NCBI RefSeq assembly: GCF_019578655.1
Contig: NC_063262.1
Location: forward strand, 1,495,582 to 1,559,581
Origin: Ricinus communis
Lineage: Eukaryota; Streptophyta; Magnoliopsida; Malpighiales; Euphorbiaceae
Direction of reading: 5' to 3'
Length of the DNA stretch: 64,000 nt
Shown here: positions 35,277 to 47,160 of the stretch, piece after piece
How the letters are laid out: each line of letters starts with the position of its first letter
How positions within the stretch are numbered: the stretch's first letter is position 1
The notes under the pieces: generated by a model
Told to the model about the DNA's origin: nothing
What the model saw: the letters and a program-made list of their open reading frames with translations, nothing else
Databases searched by the model: none
Program-made: the position numbers and the translations under genes

Positions 35277-37369
35277 TTCCGCAATTTTGATTTGCAACCA
35301 TACCATGCTTCAAATGGAGTCTTTTTCAAACAAATTTTGACGGCAATCTGTTTAGCAAAAAAACTGTCGTATTTGCAGCCTCTGCCTGAAACTTTTTTGG
35401 AAGATCTCTGTCATGAAGCAAATATCTCATCATCTCCATTATTGTTCTATTTTTGTGCTCCACAATAATTGGTGTTCAATGCCTGCATCTTCATAAAACT
35501 TACTGAGTTTTTTAGATGTATATTCAGTTCCATTATCTGACCTTATCATCTGCATTTTTTCTTCCACTTTGAGTTTCCACCCAAGTTTTAAACTTGTAAA
35601 AGATGTCAAGAACCTCAGCTTTATATTTCATGAAGTAAATCCAACATATTCTCGTATAATCATCAATGAAAGCAATATAGTACTTACTGTCGTTCAAAGA
35701 TGGTATTTTCTATGGTCCTCCTACATCTGTATGCACCAATTACAACTTGTTTATTGCTCTCCAAGATTTTCTTTTTGGAAAGGGCACCTTTGTTTGTTTG
35801 CTGTATTGACAAGCTGCACATGTAAGTAATTCTTCTTCTAATTCAGGGAGCCCTTGCACAAGATTATTTTTTTTCATGTAAAGCAAGGCATCATGATGAA
35901 AATGCCCCATCCTTTTATACCAAAGCATTGTATTGCTTTCAACCTTGTGCACTATAGCTTGCTCCTCCTCTATCAAATTCAAAGCAAAGCTTTTGCCTTG
36001 CATTTGAATGCTAAACAATTCTTTGCCATCTGAATCTTTAATCATGCAACTTTTGTCTTTAAAGAGAACTTTGTAGCGTTTCTCTAGTAATTGACCAACA
36101 CTCAGCAGATTTAGATCAATTTCAAGAACATATAGAACATCAAGGATTAGTTTCAAACCTGTGCAGCCTTTAATTGCCACAGCTCCTCTGCCTTTTACAC
36201 TTATTTTTTTTTTTGCTCCATTTCTAATTTTAACTTTGGTGATGTAGGTTGTATTGAGATTTATAAATAAATCTTGATCATAAGTCATGTGGTTTGTACA
36301 ACCACTGTTAATTAGTCAACTTTCTATTGAGCTTGAAGTGGCGAAGTAAGATACTACGAAAAGTTCTTCTTCGTCGACTTGTTCAATAGCAGCTTTTGCT
36401 TTCCTTGTTGTTGTGAAGACTTACAATCTTCTCCACATATCCTAATTGTCCATACTTGTTGCATTTTACATCTGGCCTCCATCAACATTTCATCTGTAAA
36501 TGATTGGTTTTCTTATAATAAGGACATGATGAAAAGTTTTTAGAGGTTTTATTATTGCTGCTGTTGTTGTGGTTGTAACTCCCTGACTTGTTATTCTTCT
36601 TTTTCTTATTCTTACCACTATCATTGTTCTGGATTTGGCTAGCAAAGCTCCTTCAAGAGTATCTTTTTGTCTCATGAGCATTCTTTGTTCCTGAGCCTGT
36701 AGTGCAGTCAATAATTCTACCAAGGTGATGCTTGATGGGTATCTTGTGTTTTCTAGGAAAGTGATTATAACTTCAAATTTTCTAGGAATTGTTACAAGAA
36801 ATTTTTTAATAATTCTAAAATTGGAGAAAACAGTACCAAGGAGTCTTACTTTATTGGCTATAGTTAGAAGCTTGTCTGCATAATCTTTTATAGTTTCCGA
36901 CTCTTTCATCATTTCCATCTCAAATTCTCGAACCAAATTCAACACTTGCATTCCTTTTATCTTCTCACTTCCTTAATGCTCTTGCTTTAAAAAATTCCAA
37001 ATTTCTTTAGCTTTTTTCATTGTCATTATTCTGTTGAAAATAATAGATGAAATAGCTGTAAACAAAATTGATCGGGCTTTGGATCTTTTTAGCTTCTTAT
37101 CTTTATGATTTTTCATCTGAGCAATCGTTGTGTTTTTTTCATAATCTTCTTCAACAGCTTCCCATAAATCATGAGCATCAAGATATGCTTCCATCTTAAC
37201 AGTCCACATCTGATAATTCATTCCATCTAAGTAGAATAGCAGTGAAAGAAATTTCTGATTCCATTATGCTTGTGTGTAGGTTACTTGGTGGTTGTATGTG
37301 GTTGAGGGTTTCATGTTTTTATTTTGTGAATTTTATAGAACCTTTAAGATTAATGCTCTGACACCAATT
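35277..37369 (-). mobile_element. 5' part of a Ty1/copia element, copy A1
   Basis: Read on the minus strand from the primer-binding site TGGTGTCAGAGC (minus strand of 37355-37366). Gag begins with YQMWTVKMEAYLDAHDLWEAV (37221 down), hits a TAA at about 36972 and continues as a UBN2-like domain (36951-36490). Frame-shifted zinc-knuckle cysteines come next. The protease motif at about 36310 reads LINSGCTNHM, with Asn in place of the catalytic Asp. The pre-integrase region has LWYKRMGH..CAACQ. Integrase runs from FIDDYTR to TPFEAWYG near 35310, with several stops. Sequence stops there: reverse transcriptase, RNase H and the 3' LTR are absent. Confidence 0.85.
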
Positions 37370-37596
37370 TGACGTAAAATTTAGAATATGATATATGAGA
37401 TGAAAGGAATATATATTATTAATCATTAAATTCATTTATTTATACAGATGAAGGAACAATTAACTTGCAGAAAATCTACTACAATAAAGCATATACTATT
37501 TTCCTATAAAATTACATTATGAACAGGTCATAGTCCAATTAATGCTTGATTTATTCAAATAACTTGTAACAGCATTTAGAATCATTTAGTTTAACA
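37370..37596 (-). repeat. Probable 5' LTR of the 35.3-37.4 kb copia element
   Basis: On the minus strand it would start TGTTAAACTAAATG and end TTTACGTCA, about 227 bp, just before the primer-binding site. There is no second LTR in the window to confirm the borders, so the outer end is inferred from the TGTTA/CA rule. Confidence 0.55.
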
Positions 37597-38044
37597 ATTT
37601 TCCTTTGATTCCAAATTGTGAGCCTTTTTTGTAGTGTAATAATAATAATAAATAATAATTGTCCAGAAAGTCTGAATTGAAAAAGCTTAAGGTAATTGGT
37701 AAATAAATTTAATCCTCATTTAAAAAAAATTCAAAGTCTCCACCCATAAACAATAATATAGCTCAAAGAGAATTAAAAATAATAAAAGAAAATTCACCAC
37801 CTAATATATGTATTTTCTTGTTTAACAAACATAAATGCAGAAAATATCGGATAGGGTCATACGTCTTTGTACTGCAATGAGTTCAAGTTCAAGTTGAATG
37901 AAGCCCCTGTTCTCATTTTAGTTTTTCTTGCACCCATTCCATAAGCACAATCCATGAATTTGATAAGTAATTTTCAATTTCACCTTTAATAGTTAAAATT
38001 ACTTAGTTAAAAGTTATACAATTGATATATCTGTTTATTAAAAT
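37597..38044. other. AT-rich spacer between two copia remnants
   Basis: Nothing recognisable beyond A/T runs and ATAATAATAATAAAT near 37640. Confidence 0.5.
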
Positions 38045-39607
38045 TACCATAAGGAATAACTATTGGCATGTGCAAGACGCTTGTGCCAAGAACTAAAATT
38101 TGATAAAAACGCAGACTTTGGTGCAGGAGGAGGCAAATTCATCCTTGCTCGGGCTGCTGAGCAGCAAATCCTTCGTGCGGATATCCTTAATTTCAAAACG
38201 AAACGAAAAATTCAATACAAACATGATTAGCTTTAGTAAAGCCAGAAATAGAGAGCAAATTTGTTTGTAATTTTGGAACATCATAATATTATGTAAATAA
38301 AAAGAATTATTGGCAACATGAAAAACCGAAATTCCGATAGTAGTAATTGGAAAAGTTTTACCATTGCCAAAGATAACTCCATCATTGCCTGGATAAATAA
38401 CATAATTTTGAAGATTTTTAGAATTTGGAGTGAAGTGATGAGAGGCGCCAAAGTCTAAAATCCAGGGTTGATGGTTCGGCTGAGGAGGCATGGATAAAGT
38501 TGATTGATGGACGAGGTGTTGGTAGAAGAGGAGGAAGAGCCTGTCGATTTACTCTTGGTGATGAGCAAGTACGACTAATATGACCAATACCATTACAATT
38601 AAAGCAAGTCAATGATGATGAATATTGAGAAGTTGAGGAATAATTCAATGAAGACATCAAAGAGGGAGCAAATATAGTTTGATAATAAGAATTATAAGAG
38701 GAGTAACCAATATTATAATTGGGCCTAAAGTGCCCATGTCCTCTACCCCTAGAATTGTGTCCACTGTGACCATGAAAAGAACAAGGAGCAGATCGACTAA
38801 AGGATGTAACTTGACCAGAAAACGCAGACGGCTAAAAGGAATGAGCCTGCAATTTTTCAGCTAGCAGGCTGGTTTCCTCACTTAACAACAAGCCATAGAA
38901 GTCATCAAATCCCACACTATCAAAACGATTTTCCAAAGAGCGAATGAAGGGTCTATAATCAGATTCGAGACCATTAATTAATACCTGAACAAGATCATCT
39001 TCTTGTAGAGGACTTCCAAGAGAAGCCAGAGTATCAAACATGGACTTCCATGTTGAATATATTGAGAAACATATTCAATAGATTCTTTATGCAACTTATA
39101 GATAATACTTTTAATAGTGTGAACCTGTGCCTTAGAACTGGAGGCATAGGCCGTAGATAATTTCTTCCAGTCTTCCCGAGCAATAGTAGAGCCAATAATT
39201 TTGAGGCATAAACTGTTCTGATATAGAACCAATGATCCAACTAAGAACCATTTGATCACAACGAAACCAATTAATGTAAGCTGGATTGGCAGCACCGTCA
39301 ATGGTGATTAGGGGTGCTTGAGCGCCTTCAGTAATATGAAAAGCCAAAGCATAGGTGTCTAAGAGAGGCTCAAGTTGTGCCTTCCATAGCAAATAATTAG
39401 TGGCATTAAGTGTAATGGGAATATGATTGGTGATATTCGGTGAAAGAGCATTAAGAGAAGGAATAGAAATAGATACAAGAGAGGAAGATGATAAATTCAT
39501 TGTAAAATAAAAGGAAAAGAAAAGAAGAGAAAAATCTGAAAAAAATAAATAAAAAGAGAATCGAAAAAGATTTTGCTATTAAGCCTCCAGCTCTGATACC
39601 ATATTAA
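38045..39607 (-). mobile_element. Truncated Ty1/copia remnant of a different family
   Basis: The minus strand carries the primer-binding site TGGTATCAGAGC (39601-39590) and Gag from 39500 (MNLSSSSLVSISIPSLNAL, with NATNYLLWKAQLEPLL). Frame changes near 39190 and 39040 follow. The zinc knuckle CFNCNGIGHISRTC lies near 38605. The protease motif WILDFGASHH near 38455 has Phe in place of the Ser of DSGA. WHKRLAHANS of the pre-integrase region at about 38085 ends the similarity near 38045. The rest of pol is missing. Gag differs strongly from the element at 35.3-37.4 kb. Confidence 0.85.
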
Positions 39608-39795
39608 TGTTATCAGAAAATATTAAACTTGATTTGTACGTATTGTTTACAGCCTATTTATATAACCAGCAGTATGCGTGATTTTCAAGTATTGCAATAT
39701 CCTAAATACAATAGAAGAATTAACCTAATTATAATAGGAAAGTAATATACAACTATACATTAGCTATTATAGGAATGAAATCCTTATCAAATACA
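39608..39795 (-). repeat. Probable 5' LTR of the 38.0-39.6 kb copia remnant
   Basis: On the minus strand it runs from TGTATTTGATAAGG to TCTGATAACA, ending seven bases before the primer-binding site. The ends form a small inverted TGTAT../..AACA-type pair. The outer border is uncertain because no partner LTR survives. Confidence 0.5.
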
Positions 39796-39961
39796 TGTGC
39801 TAATTTTTTTCTTTAAATATAAAGGCTGCTTTACATTATACAAACATTATTTTTTCTTGTACCCTATCCCATCTCTTTATTTTCTTACTACATTATTATT
39901 ATACTGTACAAAACTATAGATAAAACAATAAAACATTACATAAATCTTATATCAATAAATT

Positions 39962-40159
39962 TCATGCATTTTGGACCCAAGACCATAACACATTGTATAC
40001 TTGCTTACCCGTTTGCGGATTCATGGCTTTATAAAGTCTCATAAATTTCTCCATCTTTCTCAATCCTTCTGACTTTGTAATAGCAAAGCTACTATTCCTG
40101 TAACGGCCTTTCTTTCTCCCACTTGCTAGTTTATTCACCAAGAACATCTTCAAATTCAT
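39962..40159 (-). other. 65-codon ORF of unknown nature
   Basis: The minus-strand frame reads MNLKMFLVNKLASGRKKG and ends VYNVLWSWVQNA. It is basic, without signal peptide or membrane segment, and I recognise no family. The composition is less skewed than that of the surrounding random frames, so it may be a scrap of a real exon. No splice context could be fixed. Unit Y lacks it. Confidence 0.2.
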
Positions 40160-41049
40160 AGATATGAAAATGGATCTTCATCATCTTCGTCATAGAAAAC
40201 AAATAAATAATAGAGATGAACAACAGAAAAATTAAGTTAGACGTTAGTATGGATAAATTGGAAATAAAGATGGGAGTAAATTACTATGTCGGTATTAAAA
40301 GTTTGGATTATGTATTTAAGTGGTTCTAGTTACTTACTTTTCTTTCTTTTAATATTAGTATTTATATTTATGTTTCTGTTTTAATTAAGAACACCTATAA
40401 CTATTTTCTAGTCTATTTTTACTGACGTTACCATGAAAATAAAATATTCATAATTAATTTACCATATATGAATAATATAACTATCTAATAATTTAAGTAC
40501 ATATAGTCTATTTTCAAATATATATATATGCAGTTTAAAAAAAATATAAAAGTGGATTCACATGTTTAATAAGATAAACTATTAATAAGTTTATATTGCT
40601 AATATTGCAAATCAATTAGAAATATTTATTTTCAATTGCCGAGTTAGTAAAAATAGATTAACAAAATAGTAAATATTCTAAATTAAAATAGAAATAGAAA
40701 TATTATTATAAAAAAAAACTTAAAATACTAATATTAATTAAATATTAAATTCAAAAGTTTGGCAGAGACGGAACAATTTACCCCTTAGTATCCAAAAATT
40801 AAAGTAAGTGTTAGTTATTATATAGTCCTTAGTGCCTAGTCTAGACATCCAAAGTCCAAAGTAATAGTTCAGAATATTTAAACCTTTAAATTCCAAATTA
40901 ATAGTTCAGAATGGTCAAATGTCCAAACCCAACAGTGATGGTTTAGGAATGATCAAATATTCGTACTCCAAACTCTAAGTTTATAATAATCAGATATCCA
41001 TACTCCAATTACTTTCTTATGATTTCTTGAGAAACCCTTTACCCAATTA

Positions 41050-41480
41050 AACAAGAGGGATGGATTACTCTTTTCTCTGTGAATTCTTTACAGTTCATCT
41101 TCTACAACACTTAGTTAATTTTACATTATTTTTTCAAGGATCAAAGAAGCTTTTTAGGACGTGGAAAGTGATGTTCAATCTTCTTCATCCCTTGAATAAT
41201 TTTTAAATTTTGAGGGAGCTTTAATTTTTTATTTTATATTTTTTATGTCTTTTTATTTAATTACAATGACTGTTGGATTAAATATGTAATCTGGTCCATA
41301 AGTGTTTCGTTTGCCTTTTTATTTATGTATGAACTTTTTATATTATAAATTTAATGAATGATTTCTTTACCTTCATACTTGTATTAGTTTTACCTATTAT
41401 TATTGATTGACAATCATATTAATTTAATAGTAAAATTTGTTATGAAAATCTAAATAAATTGTCTATTGACTTTAAGCAGG
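41050..41480. repeat. Dispersed 400-bp repeat, copy 1 (copy 2 at 43845-44245)
   Basis: Shared tracts include TACAGTTCATCTTCTAC, TTTTTCAAGGATCAAAGAAG, TTTAGGACGTGGA and TTAATTACAATGAC.GTTGGAT. Both copies have the same orientation and flank 2.4 kb that holds the OMT relic. LTR-like TG..CA borders are not evident. It is either an old tandem duplication or a pair of degraded LTRs. Confidence 0.6.
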
Positions 41481-42555
41481 GGTCAAATTATCCTTTTAGC
41501 CTTTTACCGACTTATAAGAGAGAAAAAGGCATAAAAAAAAGGTCAATGGCATTTTGATCCTATTAAATTTGAAGCCTCTTTATCTCGAATTCATTTGCAA
41601 AATCCGAATGGGATCTAAATATAGCTAATTGTATGTAACTAGCAACGTTAAATTAAATCTAAATTATTATAAAGATGTTAATAAATTTATAAGTTTTATA
41701 ATATTTATTTATATAAAATATATTCTAATTAATTTATTTATTTTTAATTTTTATAAAAACTAATAAACTGTAAATTATATAATAGAAAATAGCCATTAAT
41801 TTTAACATAATATAAATAAAGTAATAGTTATAAGCTCAGCTCTTTCGTAATAGGAGTTTATTTAATATTTTAAGCAGTACATGGTGTTTTAATATAAAAT
41901 GCAGTTTAATGGTATATGAATTGTTGAATCTGATTTTTTTTCAAAATAAAAAACAAAGTAAAAGATTGATGTTGTAGAAAGTATAAAACATTTGTGATTA
42001 TTTTTTTTACAACAAATTGGCCATTTATTAATAATGCTATTTGATATGCTGTTTTTCAAATCATCTCAAATTTTGATTTCATTTAGTTAGATTCTTTTGA
42101 TTAAATAAATACCAATTGTTATTTTATGCTTATATGAGTCTTAATAAAAATTTTGACGCGCAACTTCATAACACTAGACATAAATAAAAGAGATTCATAA
42201 TTACTCGAGAATTGGAGCTAGGTAAACCTCGATGAAGAAACTTTAGTCCTAATATAATAGTAATCTTCAACTCATTGAAGCTAACTAAAAGAATTTGACG
42301 GAGCAAATATTAAATTTTTTTTACCTAATTTAAATGTATATCCTTATCTAGTTGAACTTTTTCTTAATATTTTATATCTAATTTGATGGTAATCACCATC
42401 GGATTATTTGAAAAAAAATTGTAATAACTCATTTAAGTAAAAATCAATTAAATAAATTATAATTGCTTTTATTTATATTTTTATAGGTATTTAATTATTC
42501 ATTACATCAATTATTGTTTAGGAATAAAAATAGGTACATAGAGATTTTGATATTC

Positions 42556-42840
42556 TTAAGGATAAACCTCAATGATTGACCTTAAGCCTAGAACAGGGAC
42601 ATCAAAAGAAGAGCTTAGCCCACTCTTTCTGGGTCCTCTCCTAACTGAAGACAAGGACCATCATTTCAAGATCATAGAGCTGTATGGTCTCAGTTGATTG
42701 CTTAATCCAATCTTTATTTTCCATCACTGTGTCTATGATTATCACCTTTCGGACCTCTCCTCATTGTTACTTGTCATGGCGTCTTTGTATTTCTTGAGTA
42801 ACTTCAGGCAATCTTCGTCCCCCAGTACCCGAAATATCAT
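42556..42840 (-). pseudogene. OMT exon 2 relic in unit X
   Basis: The minus strand from 42840 reads MIFRVLGDEDCLKLLKK where functional genes have W-I-x-H-D-W-x-D-E: the intron-exon CAG border survives, but the catalytic His has become Arg. A one-base loss near 42750 shifts the frame, and about 25 bp are missing near 42602. The last codons (LGLRSIIEVYP, stop) are still readable. Exon 1 is absent: upstream lies the OMT upstream block (43251-43420) instead. Confidence 0.85.
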
Positions 42841-43250
42841 CTGCATGTTTTTTCATTCCACTTTCTATTTCAGTCATAAGATGTATTCATTCCAAAGATC
42901 AAATAAAAAAAAGTGGGAACTCATTGAGTTTTTCTGGTAGCTTCACAATATTATAAACTATTTTTTTTACTGTAGCTTCAGCGAAATAATTTTTTTTTTT
43001 AAAAAAAAAATTGATAAAATCTAATTTGCATTCCACAGTCGCAAGATATATTAAGTAATTTAGCTATATTATCATTAATTTCTAAAACGTTAATTAGTGG
43101 TTTTTCATCTTAAAAGATAAAAAATATCTTAGAAATTTTCTATAGTATATTTATATTATAGAGTGCCACAAATTTAATCTTATTTAGAACCACAGATAGT
43201 GTTAAACAGATCCTGAAATTCTGGTGTAAATTCAAAGCTTAGTTGATTTC

Positions 43251-43404
43251 TTAAGAATATTTGCATGTTGAACATGTGAGAACAACTTGACATTCAGTGT
43301 TTGTAATATTTCAGAGTGAGTTAAAAGCTTAAGAATATTTGCATGTTGAACATGTGAGAACAACTTGACATTCAGTGTTTGTAATATTTCAGAGTAAGTT
43401 AAAA
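43251..43404. repeat. 78-bp tandem duplication in the OMT upstream block
   Basis: The unit starting TTAAGAATATTTGCATGTTG at 43251 repeats at 43329, almost without change. Unit Y (48550-48705) and OMT1 (11667-11812) have one copy. The repeat copy is therefore specific to unit X. Confidence 0.9.
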
Positions 43405-43844
43405 GTGTCGTTGTAATATTGACATGTTCATATTATGTATATATATAATTAAGACGTTTTAGTGATTTATTGTTATTGTTTTATATACATAATATGTAAA
43501 AATATGTGTTTATTACTTCATTTTATCTTTATTGTCTATTTTTAGGTGATATTAGTAAAAAAAAAAAGAAAATATGAGCCAAAAATACATAAATGGGCTT
43601 TAATTGAATTGCGCTGTAAAATGCTCGGAATAAAGATAAATGAACTATCAGTATTACCAGCCTAGCCGAATTTATGAAGGCCCACAAATGGGGAATTAAT
43701 TAGTTATGATGTAAATAAGGATAATTACATTTTAAGTTGTTTATTTTGTTTAGGATAACTAAGAGATAATATAACAGTGTTTTGTTTAGAGAAGGACTTT
43801 GAAAAAGAAATCTCTATAAGAAGTAAAGATAAATTAAACAAAGA

Positions 43845-44245
43845 AGATTGATTATTTTCTCTCTGCGAATTCTCTACAGTTCATCTTCTACGCCATTTAA
43901 TTAGTTTTACATTATTTTTTCAAGGATCAAAGAAGATTTTTAGGACGTGGAGAGTGAAGATCAATCTTCTTCGTCACTTGAAGAATTTCTAAATTTTGAA
44001 GAAGCTTTAATTTTCTATTTATATTTCTTATGTCTTTCTATTTAATTACAATGACCGTTGGATTAAATATATCAGACTAAATTTCATAAGTATTTAGTTT
44101 GTCTTTTTACTTATGTATGAACTTTATATATTATAAATTTAATGAATGATTTTTTTACCTTTATACTTGTATTAGTTTCACCTATTATTGTTGATTGACC
44201 ATCATATCAATTTAATAGTAATATTTGTTATGAAAATTTTTTGGT
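43845..44245. repeat. Dispersed 400-bp repeat, copy 2
   Basis: Partner of 41050-41480 in the same orientation; see the tracts listed there. The following DNA (44246-44650) is AT-rich with no gene. Confidence 0.6.
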
Positions 44246-44660
44246 TAAAAATAGTGATTTAGGAAAAAAGACAGATCACCATTTCATTCATTAGATTTGG
44301 ACTTAAAGAAAAATAAAAGGTACTAAGTATAAGGTAGATTAATACTATTTTATTATATAGTTTATACTAATCATTTATCTACATATTTATTTTACGGTTT
44401 GTTTAATTTCTTTTATAAATTTTAAAACTATTTTCAAACATTCGCTTAAAGTGTTTAGATTTACTTTAAGTATTTTTGTGTAATGGTTAGTCTTTATAGT
44501 ATATTTGCTCAACAGATTTTTATGAAATCGACCTCGTAGTCAACTTTTTTATACTAACATTCGGTTTATATCCTTGCGAGTATTGATATATCAAATATAA
44601 CATGTACATTCAGTAATTACCCTCTAAGTGTCGGTGACGAGAATCAAATTCAGGGACAAT

Positions 44661-44712
44661 TAAAGATTGAAGAGCTCATCCACCGCCTGCATTAACTTTG
44701 GAAATACCTTTG
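44661..44712 (-). other. Possible C-terminal coding scrap, second copy
   Basis: The minus strand ends PKLMQAVDELFNL and TAA and is the diverged counterpart of 11826-11882. It lies just downstream of the CSN7 fragment on the same strand but does not resemble any CSN7 region I know. Confidence 0.2.
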
Positions 44713-44934
44713 CTTATATTCCATACATTGTACTAACTAATCTAGCAAAAGTCTGCCAGCCCAAAAATCTCGGATCCCTTTAAGAACACAGCATCTCAAC
44801 AATTAATTCACAAGAATATAAATAAAGCGCATCTGACATAAGTTTTCATCAAAATTAAGCTTCAGGTGTCGATGTCATAACTAACTACTACAGAGAGATG
44901 CAACACAAAGAAAAAGAATAGAGAGTAAGCTTAC

Positions 44935-45282
44935 TCTTGTAGTCGGTCCATGTGCCATGTGCGAGCAACCGGAGCACATCAAGGTACACGGAATTGTCAA
45001 CTCCTTCAAGCTGCAAAGAACCATAATTAATTCTGAATCCAAATTCATAAATAGCATAAATTGGGAAATTACGGGACATGAATCAAATTACTGAAAAAAC
45101 CGGAAAGTGGACATGATGCTGACCTCAGCAACAGTAGGTACGGCGAGAATCTCGGAGAAGGCGAAGAGTGAAGGGTGAGAAGTGGCTTCAACGATAACGG
45201 GCCCAAGAGCTGAGCCTTTAAGAGCTTATGCTATTTTAACGAAGTGATCGATTAGCTCTGCTTGTTTTTGTTCGATGTCCAT
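44935..45282 (-). pseudogene. CSN7: Fragment of COP9 signalosome subunit 7 gene, exons 1-2
   Basis: Exon 1 (45282-45124, 53 codons) starts MDIEQKQAELIDHFVK and contains GPVIVEATSHPSLFAF. Exon 2 (45010-44935, 76 bp) reads LEGVDNSVYLDVLRLLAHG and then TWTDYK. Both match the N-terminus of plant CSN7, a PCI-domain subunit of the complex that removes NEDD8 from cullins. Splice sites look intact: donor GAG|GTCAGC, acceptor TTTGCAG, donor AAGA|GTAAGC. Codon 19 is TAA in frame, and no later exon (PCI domain) is found downstream, so it is a truncated non-functional copy. Keeping introns means it arose by DNA duplication or capture, not by retroposition. Confidence 0.9.
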
Positions 45283-46037
45283 CTTCAATAATTACACGCC
45301 AAAAAAAGAAAACAAGCAGTAAACGAATTGAAGTGGTTAATGAAAAATTAAGGACTCAGGACTCAAAGGGTAACAAATTTCACAGAGGAATTTAGGGATT
45401 AGATAGTGTGAATTGAGAAAGTAAAGATTTTAGGGTTTAGGTTACTTTCAAATGTGTGATTCGGCAAGTCACGGTAATAGGAGGACGCTGTCCGGTGGAC
45501 ACCGCCTGGTTTGCTATTTCTGCAGCTATTTATGACGTGTTGTATGTTTCTGCTTTTTCTGTAAATATATATTATAGGAAAAGGTATTAAAGAAAATAAG
45601 AAGCGTATGCATTTTTTTTCTATTATTTTTAGGATTTGTATTTTTCTAATTTTTTTATTAATATTGTTAATATTTTATAATTTTATATTATAAAATATAA
45701 AATTCAAAGATTCAGGAGGAAACGTTAAATTTGAAATGAATAAGGATTGAAATTAATAATTTACCATATTCATTATAAATTATAGATTAATTAATTAAAA
45801 TTATAAATTATAAATTCAGTTAACATCCATTCATTAGAAAAGTAAATAATTATTTCAAAAATTATAGTACATTTATAATTTTAATATAATAGATATTCGA
45901 ATAGTTATTTTTACAATTTTTGATGTCTTGGAGTATTTTCAATGATACATGAGATTATATAAGTTTCAACACATTAAATCTACATATACTCGGCTTCGTA
46001 GGAATGGACCTGTGTCTCTAATTCATTATCAACCAAA
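45283..46037. other. Upstream flank of the CSN7 fragment, then AT-rich DNA
   Basis: 45283-45560 is less AT-rich than its surroundings and may be the copied 5' leader and promoter of CSN7 (minus strand). 45560-46037 is AT-rich without recognisable content. Confidence 0.4.
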
Positions 46038-46148
46038 CACACAATACATGTGTGAATATTCTTTTTAAAAAAATATAAAGGCTACTTTACACTATACAAA
46101 GTGTACCATCTCTTTATTTGCTTACTATATTATTATTATTATAGTAAG

Positions 46149-46250
46149 AAAAATACTAACATATTACTAAAAGATAAATTTTAAGTATATTTCATATTTA
46201 GTTTTTATTACAGTATAAAATTTATCTTTTAGTAATATGTTAGTATTTTT
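46149..46250. repeat. Perfect 35-bp inverted repeat (hairpin)
   Basis: The arms 46149-46183 and 46216-46250 are exact reverse complements (left arm starts AAAAATACTAACATATTACT) and are separated by 32 nt. A perfect match of this length in otherwise decayed DNA suggests a young MITE or hairpin-forming insertion. The next outer bases do not pair. Confidence 0.8.
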
Positions 46251-46849
46251 ATAGTGAAATATTATATATTCTAATATAAAATTTTACATATATATGAAAC
46301 TTTATTAATGTTTCATATTTTTCATAAGAATATTACATTTAATTATATTTAATGTATGTTTATATTTTATCTATTTAGTTTTAGTTCACAAATATTTAAA
46401 TTTAAATTATTTTTATTATTACATAATTATATTTTAATTTCTAAAATTTAGTAAAAATAATGAAACATTAAAATTAATAATTTTATTTTCATAAGTATAA
46501 AGTACAAAACACAAGTATAGTTCATAAGTAAAAACTGAAAACATCAATCATAAAACTATAAATTCGTAAGTAATGACAGGTTCATTATAAGTATACTTGA
46601 GCTTCATATATAATAGTCCAAAAACTCAATAACGCCACAATGCCCAATATTCATAATAAAACCAGTCAAACAATAGAAATAGAAATACTATTACCAAAAA
46701 AAAAAAAAAAACTTAAAATACGGATGTTAATTGAATATTAAGTTCAGAGATTTGGTACTGAATGGACAATTTACCTCTCATAAGTTAGTAGTCCCCAGTC
46801 TAGATCTAGACATCCAGAGTCCAAAGTAATAGTTTATAATAATCAGATT

Positions 46850-47160
46850 GAGAAGCAAGATTTACAAATTCAGAGAAAAGCCATGAATTGACAAATGCAG
46901 GATCAAGATTGAGAAGCAAACCTGGTGCTAAACTCCAGAGGTTCTTTCTTGTGCAGCAGGAGTGAGAAGATACTCTCCTCTTCTTGGTCATTCTCAGAGG
47001 TTTTACATTCCAGAACAAAGAAGCCTAAGCCTGTGTGGATTAGAATGCGCATAAGGGGAGAATGGAGTCCGCTTTAGCTTGGAGGGTCTCAACCAGGTGC
47101 TTGGAAAGCGTGATGGATTGGGCATGGTTGTTTTTTATGATGTCCGGTATACCAATTCAA
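46850..47160 (-). pseudogene. OMT exon 1 relic in unit Y
   Basis: The minus strand from about 47158 reads IGIPDIIKNNHAQSITLSK, then after a frame change LMRILIHTG..GFF, then ENDQEEE. LTPAA and LLLNLDPAFVNSWLF follow, in order, after further frameshifts. This covers roughly codons 38-130 of the OMT dimerisation region; SAM and catalytic parts are absent. It lies downstream of the exon 2 relic 47838-48127 on the same strand, the reverse of gene order, so the two relics are not parts of one simple gene copy. Confidence 0.8.

Larger units (their letters stand above)
22403..37049. repeat. Segmental duplication, copy A1 (matching part)
   Basis: The match to 49931-64000 begins at GAAGTTAAAAATGAG (22403 and 49931) and is still running when the window ends (37049 corresponds to 64000). 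The copies are collinear and nearly identical over most of their length. They contain OMT2/psi-OMT3 versus OMT4/psi-OMT5, the hAT-like element, the TIR element with the OMT scrap, and the copia fragment. A1 is longer by about 0.58 kb net, mainly because A2 lost 977 bp in psi-OMT5; A2 gained a tandem repeat and AT repeats. Confidence 0.95.
39796..43440. repeat. Local duplication unit X with an OMT relic
   Basis: Collinear blocks are shared with unit Y (46038-48721). TATAAAGGCT.CTTTACA occurs at 39821 and 46076, and CTAGACATCC..AGTCCAAAGTAATAG at about 40842 and 46808. The flank ACTAGACATAAATAAAAGA is at 42172 and 47267. The OMT exon 2 relic and the OMT upstream block are shared too. X contains extra DNA, including 41050-41480. 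The identity is clearly lower than for the A1/A2 duplication, so this is older. Confidence 0.7.

Noticed and set aside
35569..35829. 86-codon + strand ORF, also at 62542-62802
   Set aside because: It is antisense to the copia integrase region. Its repetition only reflects the block duplication.
41050..44245. The 400-bp direct repeats (41050-41480, 43845-44245) as LTRs of an element containing the OMT relic
   Set aside because: No TG..CA borders, no primer-binding site or polypurine tract, and no matching target duplication. The interior is explained by the X/Y duplication.
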